Shown here: piece after piece, positions 1 to 4,067 of the stretch
How positions within the stretch are numbered: the stretch's first letter is position 1
How the letters are laid out: every line of letters starts with the position of its first letter
NCBI GenBank assembly: GCA_017508345.1
Contig: JAFVZD010000085.1
Span: forward strand, 1 to 5,235
DNA: 5,235 nucleotides
Source of the DNA: Clostridia bacterium
GTDB taxonomy: Bacteria; Bacillota_A; Clostridia; Christensenellales; UBA1242
Reading direction: 5' to 3'
Position numbers and translations under genes: made by a program
The notes under the pieces: model-generated
What the model saw: only the letters and a program-made list of their open reading frames with translations
Told to the model about the DNA's origin: nothing
Database searches by the model: none

Positions 1-366
1 TATAATAATGTAATGATTATGGGGATAGCACAGGCATTCGCGGTATTCCCGGGGCTCAGCCGTAGTGGTACTACACTTAGTTTTGGTTTACTCAGTGGAG
101 TGGAGAGGCAAAATGCGTTAGATTTTAGTTTCTTGATGAGCGTACCTATAATTGTAGCGAGTGTTATTTATGAGATATTTTGGTGTGATGCATTGGTGGA
201 GATTGCCTCAACAGATATTTTGCCTATCATAATATCTTGTATCACTGCCCTAACCACTGCTCTACTAGGCATAATATTTATGAACAAGATTATTCGCAAA
301 ATTAATCTATGGTACTTTGTACCTTACCTAATCGTATTGGGCATTGTGGTAATAGTGTGGATATAA
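1..366 (+). CDS. uppP: Undecaprenyl-diphosphate phosphatase (UppP/BacA), C-terminal part; 5' end outside window
   Basis: UppP removes a phosphate from undecaprenyl diphosphate at the membrane, recycling the lipid carrier used for peptidoglycan and other wall polymers; overexpression classically gives bacitracin resistance. The reading frame is open from base 1, so the gene starts upstream. The ATG at 13 is internal, because conserved family sequence begins before and around it. The fragment has 121 residues against about 270 for the whole family. It opens with GIAQAFAVFPGLSRSGTT, which contains the second signature PGxSRSGxT (fragment residues 17-25) with its catalytic serine and arginine. 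A FSFLMSVP segment follows, which is also typical of the family, then hydrophobic membrane helices up to the C-terminal end. The first signature (an E-rich motif near the N-terminus) is not visible. The gene converges on the slipin operon and ends just before a shared terminator. Family assignment is very secure. Confidence 0.95.
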   Translation, partial: YNNVMIMGIAQAFAVFPGLSRSGTTLSFGLLSGVERQNALDFSFLMSVPIIVASVIYEIFWCDALVEIASTDILPIIISCITALTTALLGIIFMNKIIRKINLWYFVPYLIVLGIVVIVWI

Positions 367-367
367 G

Positions 368-397
368 AAAAAACAACCTAAATTTAGGTTGTTTTTT
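368..397. terminator. Bidirectional intrinsic terminator (perfect palindrome)
   Basis: Six A, then CAACCTAAATTTAGGTTG, then six T form a perfect 30-nt palindrome. It therefore gives a hairpin followed by a U-tract on both strands. It lies 1 nt after the uppP stop (+) and 4 nt after the slipin stop (-), so it can terminate both converging transcripts. Confidence 0.9.
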
Positions 398-401
398 GTC
401 A

Positions 402-1295
402 TTATTTATTCTTTTTGTCAGATTTACCATCTTGGAGTGTTAGGCTCTCTTTTAGGCTAGCTAGCAAACCTGTGACATTAGCGAGCTCGGTAGGTACTAC
501 CAATTTGGTAGCCTGACCATCAGCCATCTTTTGCATAGCCTCATAACCTTTGAGTGTGATATAAGCAGTGTCTGGGTGTGCGTCTACAATGAGTTTGATA
601 GCGTCTGCTGTACCCTCTGCCTCTTTTATCAAAGATAATCTTTGACCCTCTGCACGAAGTACTGCAGCCTCTTTTTCACCCTCTGCACGAAGGATAGCAC
701 TCTGTTTTTCTCCCTCGGCAATTAGGATTGCCTCTCTACGCTCACGCTCTGCACGCATTTGTTTTTCCATCGCGTTCTGGATATCCTTAGGAGGTAGGAT
801 ATTCTTGAGCTCTACACGATTAACCTTGATACCCCAAGGGTCAGTAGCCTCATCTAGGATACTACGCATACGGGTGTTAATTGTATCACGGCTAGTGAGT
901 GTACCATCTAGCTCCAATTCACCTACTAGGTTACGCAAGGTGGTAGCGGTCAAATTCTCTATAGCAGACATAGGACGCTCTACACCATAGCAATACAATT
1001 TTGGGTCAGTAATTTGGAAGTAAACTACTGTATCTATCTGCATAGTAACATTATCCTTGGTGATAACTGGTTGTGGCTTGAAGTCTGCCACGCGTTCTTT
1101 TAGGCTAATCTCTGGCCCTGCAGGTCTATCAAAGAATGGTAGGATAAAGTGCACACCGGTATCTAGTACGCGGTGAAATTTACCCAAACGCTCGATAACA
1201 ACAGCGGTAGATTGGTGTACAATCTTGATACTAAAGCCTAGTATCACAAATGCCACTGCAGCCAAGCAAATCAAAACAATAACTAATGTTGACAT
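402..1295 (-). CDS. Slipin / stomatin-like SPFH (band 7) membrane protein, QmcA type
   Basis: SPFH proteins form oligomeric membrane-anchored cages and mark membrane microdomains; bacterial slipins are commonly paired with an NfeD protein. The 297 residues fit the family. One N-terminal membrane segment (about residues 3-22) is followed directly by the SPFH domain: VIERLGKFHRVLDTGVHFILP, then DNVTMQIDTVVYFQI, then LRNLVGELELDGTLTSRDTIN, then DPWGIKVNRVELKNI. A long alanine/glutamate-rich helix follows, with repeated AEGEK/RAEG units (roughly residues 185-230) that are probably coiled coil. The tail is lysine-rich (GKSDKKNK). The start is supported by AAGGAG (minus strand, 1306-1311) 10 nt upstream of the ATG. 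This site lies over the end of nfeD, and the genes are 5 nt apart, so translation is probably coupled. The sequence resembles QmcA/YbbK more than the flotillins; the exact subgroup is inferred. Confidence 0.93.
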   Translation of the reverse strand: MSTLVIVLICLAAVAFVILGFSIKIVHQSTAVVIERLGKFHRVLDTGVHFILPFFDRPAGPEISLKERVADFKPQPVITKDNVTMQIDTVVYFQITDPKLYCYGVERPMSAIENLTATTLRNLVGELELDGTLTSRDTINTRMRSILDEATDPWGIKVNRVELKNILPPKDIQNAMEKQMRAERERREAILIAEGEKQSAILRAEGEKEAAVLRAEGQRLSLIKEAEGTADAIKLIVDAHPDTAYITLKGYEAMQKMADGQATKLVVPTELANVTGLLASLKESLTLQDGKSDKKNK

Positions 1296-1300
1296 AATAA

Positions 1301-1744
1301 TTAATCTCCTTTTGTACGAACTATAAGTTTGTTACCTCTAATCTCACTAATGACTACCAATGTACCGGCAGGAATAGTGATATTATCTGACTCAGCGATA
1401 GCGGTCCACACTACTCCATTAACCTTGACTGCACCAGTGTTGTCTAGACTGATATCATCAATTAGTGTAGTCTCTCTACCTATTATGGAGTCAATATTGG
1501 TCTTTGTATTGGTGTTGCGCAACAAGCATTTGAGTGCTAGTTTGCGGAAAGATAGTAGTAATATCATAGATAGTGTGATGAATACTACAATCTGGATCCA
1601 AGACGCTACCCCACCAATGATGGCGAGAATGAGGGCGACTATACCACCAGCCACAAACCAGATACTGATCATTTGCATAGATACAAACTCTAGTATAGCA
1701 CTACAACATACCACGCTTAGCCAAATCCATATCCAAGCATCCAT
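1301..1744 (-). CDS. NfeD family membrane protein, short form (membrane segments plus OB-fold)
   Basis: NfeD proteins are membrane partners of SPFH proteins (stomatin, slipin, flotillin). The 147 residues match the short form, which lacks the N-terminal ClpP-like serine protease domain of long NfeD. The N-terminal half is strongly hydrophobic: about residues 3-22, then about 27-70, giving two or three further membrane passes, including WFVAGGIVALILAIIGG. Residues from about 83 onward form the soluble NfeD C-terminal OB-fold: IIGRETTLIDDI, GAVKVNGVVWTA, IPAGTLVVISEIRGNKLIV, matching the family pattern G..G.V.v.G..w.A....i..G..V.V....G..L.V. The start has a full AGGAGGT Shine-Dalgarno (minus strand, 1751-1757) 6 nt upstream. 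It is the first gene of a two-gene operon with the slipin, a pairing widespread in bacteria. Confidence 0.88.
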   Translation of the reverse strand: MDAWIWIWLSVVCCSAILEFVSMQMISIWFVAGGIVALILAIIGGVASWIQIVVFITLSMILLLSFRKLALKCLLRNTNTKTNIDSIIGRETTLIDDISLDNTGAVKVNGVVWTAIAESDNITIPAGTLVVISEIRGNKLIVRTKGD

Positions 1745-1750
1745 AGTGAC

Positions 1751-1757
1751 ACCTCCT
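1751..1757 (-). promoter_or_regulatory. Strong Shine-Dalgarno of nfeD
   Basis: AGGAGGT on the minus strand, 6 nt before the ATG, is a near-perfect anti-SD complement. It fixes the nfeD start and suggests efficient initiation of the operon. Confidence 0.85.
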
Positions 1758-1812
1758 GTAAAAATTAACTATTGTATACCCCTCAAATAAATCTCAGGCG
1801 ATAGTTATGATT

Positions 1813-1841
1813 ATTATATCACAACAATTTGTGTATTACAA
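1813..1841 (-). promoter_or_regulatory. Sigma-70-type promoter of the nfeD-slipin operon
   Basis: On the minus strand, TTGTAA (1841-1836) is followed by a 17-nt spacer and TATAAT (1818-1813). A TG one base before the -10 makes it an extended -10 site (TGATATAAT). It lies about 70 nt upstream of the nfeD ATG. The -10 is a perfect match and the -35 matches at 4 of 6 positions. It is divergent from the promoter at 1870-1898, with the two -35 elements less than 30 nt apart. Confidence 0.7.
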
Positions 1842-1869
1842 CAAATAAACGCAAATTTATCCATAAATA

Positions 1870-1898
1870 TTGACAAAATTGCATTATGCAATTATAAT
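1870..1898 (+). promoter_or_regulatory. Perfect-consensus sigma-70 promoter of the first paralogue
   Basis: TTGACA (1870-1875), a 17-nt spacer and TATAAT (1893-1898) match the housekeeping promoter consensus at all 12 bases with optimal spacing. Transcription would start near 1905, giving a leader of about 65 nt before the ATG at 1971. The spacer is occupied by an inverted repeat (listed separately), so this strong promoter may be repressible. Confidence 0.85.
1877..1893. repeat. 17-nt inverted repeat within the promoter spacer (candidate operator)
   Basis: AATTGCAT-T-ATGCAATT is a perfect 8-bp inverted repeat around one central base. It fills the gap between the -35 and -10 elements and touches the first T of the -10. 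A dimeric repressor bound here would exclude RNA polymerase. That role is inferred from position and symmetry only. No matching repeat was seen at the second paralogue promoter. Confidence 0.5.
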
Positions 1899-1970
1899 AA
1901 AAATAGATTTTGAAACTAGCAGAAGTATGGTAACGAAATTGGCAAAAATCACAAACGAGAGGTATGCATT

Positions 1971-2519
1971 ATGGGTAAGACATTTTGGCAAGAGGATAGA
2001 AAAAAGGTAGATTGGTCCAATATGGATAGTTATGTGGAGACCACCACTAATGACTTTTCCATAAGGAGATTTTATAAATACTGCAAAAATTTGAAGAATG
2101 AGGGTAAGGATTACGGTGCTGCTTACAACAATTTTTTGTGTCGTTGTGTTCACAAAATGTTGGGTGATAGTACAGATCAACAATGGACAGGGCTAAAACT
2201 AGAGCTGGCTATGGATATTATTGGCTATTATTTTCCTGACTTTTGGCAGACCAAGTTCTTTCCGAATGAAAAGGCTAGCCGAGGCAGTAGACAAGCCAAA
2301 GCGGATTGGAGGTTTAAGGCAAGATTGGGATTGGTATCGGGCAACAACATGGTAGAGAGGAAGCCATATGAACAGGCTCTTCGCGAATATCAGGATAATT
2401 ATGAGAATATTCACAAGAACTGGATTGGTCTAGTATGTGTGTCCCAAAAGCGTGTGGCAAAAATCAAGGCGAATGAGAGTGCCGCACTAGAACAATTTGA
2501 GAATAGTGTCAGCAGGTAA
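1971..2519 (+). CDS. Hypothetical protein, paralogue A of a three-member tandem family
   Basis: I do not recognise this 182-residue protein. It is hydrophilic and charged, with no signal peptide or membrane segment, and looks largely helical and cytosolic. Features shared with its two downstream neighbours are VDWSNM (residues 13-18, also in paralogue C), YYFPDF (86-91) with a second proline exactly nine residues after the first (P89, P98), and a C-terminal block with W151, then 17 residues on N168 in KANES. It ends in SVSR, as does paralogue B. It differs from the others in an N-terminal extension (MGKTFWQED), a cysteine pair (C57, C59) and a basic stretch after P98. The ATG is supported by GAGAGG (1957-1962) 8 nt upstream. 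It has its own consensus promoter and its own terminator, so it is a monocistron. No enzyme motif could be assigned. Confidence 0.85.
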   Translation: MGKTFWQEDRKKVDWSNMDSYVETTTNDFSIRRFYKYCKNLKNEGKDYGAAYNNFLCRCVHKMLGDSTDQQWTGLKLELAMDIIGYYFPDFWQTKFFPNEKASRGSRQAKADWRFKARLGLVSGNNMVERKPYEQALREYQDNYENIHKNWIGLVCVSQKRVAKIKANESAALEQFENSVSR

Positions 2520-2537
2520 ACACCTGCTGTTTTTTTT
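2510..2537 (+). terminator. Intrinsic terminator of paralogue A, overlapping its stop codon
   Basis: CAGCAGGT-AAAC-ACCTGCTG forms a perfect 8-bp GC-containing stem with a 4-nt loop, followed by eight T (2530-2537). The last sense codons (AGC AGG) lie in the left stem arm, and the TAA straddles the stem-loop junction. Termination would therefore compete with a ribosome reaching the stop. Confidence 0.92.
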
Positions 2538-2582
2538 GTGCAAAAACAGGCTAAATATGGGATATTTTGACCTAAATCAATA

Positions 2583-2611
2583 TTGACATTGGGGGTATTG
2601 TGTGGTATACT
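2583..2611 (+). promoter_or_regulatory. Sigma-70 promoter of the paralogue B-C operon, extended -10
   Basis: TTGACA (2583-2588), a 17-nt spacer and TATACT (2606-2611), with TG at 2603-2604 (TGGTATACT) as an extended -10. The transcript would start near 2618, only about 20-25 nt before the start codon, so the leader is very short. It follows the terminator of paralogue A, so B and C are expressed independently of A. Confidence 0.82.
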
Positions 2612-2627
2612 CTATTATATAGATTAA

Positions 2628-2633
2628 GTGAGG
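2628..2633 (+). promoter_or_regulatory. Shine-Dalgarno that bears on the start of paralogue B
   Basis: GTGAGG ends 3 nt before the ATG at 2637, which is unusually close, but 9 nt before the in-frame GTG at 2643, which is normal. It is the only purine-rich site in the leader, so it argues for the GTG as the true start. Confidence 0.5.
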
Positions 2634-2636
2634 TAA

Positions 2637-3197
2637 ATGATTGTGGATAATGCGTGTATTGATGAATTAATGAAATTGATAAGAGGCAAGGGAGAGCCTA
2701 AATATACCAGCCTGATGGATTTTTTGCATAGTATAGTGGTAGTGCGAGGCATAGACCAATTTGAGATATCTGCATTGGGGGCTACCAACAACAGGAAGCA
2801 ATATGTACCCTTTCTCAAGAATTGTGCGCGTGCTTTTGTAGGCGATATCAATGGATCCAAATTTACTGATGAGACCAAAATAGTGAGGACTATTGTATTG
2901 GACTATCTCTACCCTAACTATATTGATGAATACTTGCAACCATATATAGACAAAGAGATTCCTTCACTCAAGCGCAAAGCATTGTGGAAATATGAGGTAA
3001 TGATGGGGATGAGACCGGATAATTCGACCAATATGCAACATATTGGAGACAAAGCCATGGCTACAGAAATGTATGATGCTACATGCAAGAGATTGGACAA
3101 AGATTGGCGAATGACTTTTGAAGGAATCAAACAAATCAATAAAATTATAAAGGCTAATGTAGCGGAGAGCCAAGCGGATACTAGTGTATCACGATAA
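2637..3197 (+). CDS. Hypothetical protein, paralogue B of the three-member tandem family
   Basis: This 186-residue soluble protein, which I do not recognise, is a paralogue of both neighbours. Shared features are RTIVLDYLYPNY (84-95; paralogue C has RAMVLDYYYPDY), LQPYI (100-104) with prolines nine apart (P93, P102), DW at 156-157, and a terminal helix FEGIKQINKIIKAN ending 17 residues after W157. The DWSNM block is degenerate (KYTSL, 22-26), although the following FLHSI still aligns with FLKSI of C. The C-terminus SVSR is the same as in A. The ATG at 2637 is given here, but the GTG at 2643 is an equal or better candidate: it has correct Shine-Dalgarno spacing, and it gives MDN..IDELM, which lines up with MDKDIEEML of C. 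It is the first gene of an operon with C, 23 nt apart and without a terminator between them. It has no membrane segment or recognisable catalytic motif. Confidence 0.83.
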   Translation: MIVDNACIDELMKLIRGKGEPKYTSLMDFLHSIVVVRGIDQFEISALGATNNRKQYVPFLKNCARAFVGDINGSKFTDETKIVRTIVLDYLYPNYIDEYLQPYIDKEIPSLKRKALWKYEVMMGMRPDNSTNMQHIGDKAMATEMYDATCKRLDKDWRMTFEGIKQINKIIKANVAESQADTSVSR

Positions 3198-3220
3198 ACA
3201 AAAGTTGACGAGGTTATACA

Positions 3221-3781
3221 ATGGACAAAGACATCGAAGAAATGCTATCAGTAATGAACCCTAGGGGGTACAAAGTGGATTGGAGTAATATGGAGGGGTT
3301 CCTAAAAAGCATCATTGCTGATCCATTTATCAAGGATTTGAAAATCGCTTGTGAGGGAAGCACGGATTATTTTAAATATCTAAAAGAGATTCATAGTAGG
3401 TTCAAGAGGTTCAACAAAGAGTTTGTGGCGGCAGATGTTACTGGTTGCAGTGACCTAACCAATCGCCAACGATTGTTGAGGGCAATGGTATTGGATTATT
3501 ATTATCCAGATTATTTTGAAATGCACTTGTTGCCTTATATCAAGGATAACAAGAATAGTGACCTAACAAGGGAGGCATTCAAACTAAGGAAATCTAAGCA
3601 AATTAGTGAGGGATTGGAGGAAAAAGCAAGAATCAAGATGATAACAAAGGCAGAGGAAAGGTACAACAAGGTGGTGGGTATATACTCTGAGGATTGGGAG
3701 AGCAAATTCCAGACTATCAAAAAGATGAATGCAATTATTGATGCCAATGAAAGTGACCAGGAGGTTTGTAGACTGAGATAA
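3221..3781 (+). CDS. Hypothetical protein, paralogue C of the three-member tandem family
   Basis: This 186-residue, highly charged and probably helical cytosolic protein has no family I can name. It carries the fullest set of the shared motifs: VDWSNM (19-24), RAMVLDYYYPDY (87-98), LLPYI (103-107) with P96 and P105 nine apart, and W159 followed 17 residues later by N176 in DANES, within the helix FQTIKKMNAIIDANES. It thus links A (DWSNM and ANES) with B (VLDYxYP and the terminal helix). Residues about 112-150 are rich in lysine and glutamate and may be coiled coil. Unlike A and B it ends in CRLR rather than SVSR. The start has a modest GAGG Shine-Dalgarno (around 3209-3213) upstream of the ATG. 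It is the second gene of the B-C operon and is followed by a strong terminator. Confidence 0.85.
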   Translation: MDKDIEEMLSVMNPRGYKVDWSNMEGFLKSIIADPFIKDLKIACEGSTDYFKYLKEIHSRFKRFNKEFVAADVTGCSDLTNRQRLLRAMVLDYYYPDYFEMHLLPYIKDNKNSDLTREAFKLRKSKQISEGLEEKARIKMITKAEERYNKVVGIYSEDWESKFQTIKKMNAIIDANESDQEVCRLR

Positions 3782-3787
3782 CTAGTG

Positions 3788-3824
3788 AAAAAGGGATACT
3801 TTTAGGTATACCCTTTTTTGTTTT
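3788..3824 (+). terminator. Intrinsic terminator of the paralogue B-C operon
   Basis: AAAAAGGGATAC pairs across a six-base loop with GTATACCCTTTTTT, with one bulged A on the right arm, and a T-rich run follows. It begins 6 nt after the stop of paralogue C. Confidence 0.85.
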
Positions 3825-3839
3825 GGAATGATACAAATT

Positions 3840-3876
3840 ACAAAAATAATAGTCCTCAAAATTGAGGACTATTATT
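3840..3876 (-). terminator. Intrinsic terminator of tRNA-Ser
   Basis: On the minus strand, AATAATAGTCCTCAA pairs perfectly with TTGAGGACTATTATT (3845-3876), then a T-run leads into TTTTTG. It lies 2 nt beyond the encoded CCA, so it ends the tRNA transcript on the minus strand. It also faces the end of the paralogue operon and may act as a transcriptional barrier there. Confidence 0.85.
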
Positions 3877-3878
3877 AA

Positions 3879-3966
3879 TGGCGGAAGAGGGCGGATTCGA
3901 ACCGCCGGTACCTTGCGGTACACCGCCTTTCCAAGACGGCACATTCGACCACTCTGACACCCTTCC
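3879..3966 (-). tRNA. tRNA-Ser, anticodon GGA
   Basis: The 88-nt sequence folds as a class II tRNA. The acceptor stem is GGAAGGG/CTCTTCC with one G-U pair, the discriminator is G, and CCA is encoded. The anticodon stem CCGTC/GGCGG encloses TTGGAAA, so the anticodon is GGA (reads UCC and UCU). The variable arm is long (GTACC-GCAA-GGTAC) and the T arm is GGCGG-TTCGAAT-CCGCC. The long variable arm and G73 confirm serine identity. The D stem is weak: aligned with standard serine tRNAs it has A12-U23 and C11-G24, but U10 faces U25. It has its own promoter and terminator and is flanked by protein genes. Confidence 0.95.
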
Positions 3967-4067
3967 ACGGATGATGGTAGGATAATTATATCATAATTCT
4001 ACCAAAAAGCAAGTGAAAAGGTGAAATTTGGGAAAAAGTTTTTTTAATGATTATCCAACATAGTGAG
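3967..4067. other. Spacer between the DUF285 gene and the tRNA gene
   Basis: These 101 bases hold the tRNA promoter and an imperfect inverted repeat (TGGTAG-gat-AATTAT at 3975-3989, against ATAATTCTACCA at 3993-4004). I see no convincing hairpin terminator after the DUF285 stop, only a run of T on the coding (minus) strand at about 4037-4046 (plus-strand sequence there is AAAAAGTTTTTTT, so it is ambiguous). Readthrough into the tRNA is possible. Confidence 0.45.
3985..4012 (-). promoter_or_regulatory. Promoter of tRNA-Ser, extended -10
   Basis: On the minus strand, TTGCTT (4012-4007), a 16-nt spacer and TATAAT (3990-3985) preceded by TGA (extended -10) lie 18 nt before the mature tRNA 5' end. 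The predicted leader is about 10 nt, typical for a singly transcribed tRNA. No discriminator judgement is made. Confidence 0.7.

Noticed and set aside
13..15. ATG at 13 as the start of uppP
   Set aside because: The frame is open to base 1, and the fragment is less than half the family length, lacking the first signature motif.
1329..1790. 153-residue plus-strand reading frame opposite nfeD
   Set aside because: It is antisense to a clear NfeD gene with a strong Shine-Dalgarno, and its protein has no family features.
1821..1844. Direct repeat ACAACAA at 1821-1827 and 1838-1844 near the nfeD -35
   Set aside because: Seven-base low-complexity matches in an AT-rich intergenic region; no third copy or symmetry to suggest a binding site.
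1927..2010. 27-codon basic leader reading frame (starting ATG GTA ACG) overlapping the start of paralogue A
   Set aside because: It lies within the predicted leader and could in principle affect A, but its upstream AGCAGAAG is a weak Shine-Dalgarno and the overlap is short; not enough to call a gene.
1884..2183. Hydrophobic 99-residue minus-strand frame over the start of paralogue A
   Set aside because: It overlaps a perfect promoter and a better supported gene; hydrophobicity arises from reading A/T-rich codons antisense.
1971..3781. Paralogues A-C as a toxin-antitoxin or defence module
   Set aside because: All three are similar to each other and similar in size, with no nuclease, kinase or DNA-binding motif visible; there is no evidence for a two-part system.
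3735..3968. 77-residue minus-strand reading frame
   Set aside because: It lies across the tRNA-Ser gene and its terminator; its start region is simply the translated tRNA, a common false gene.
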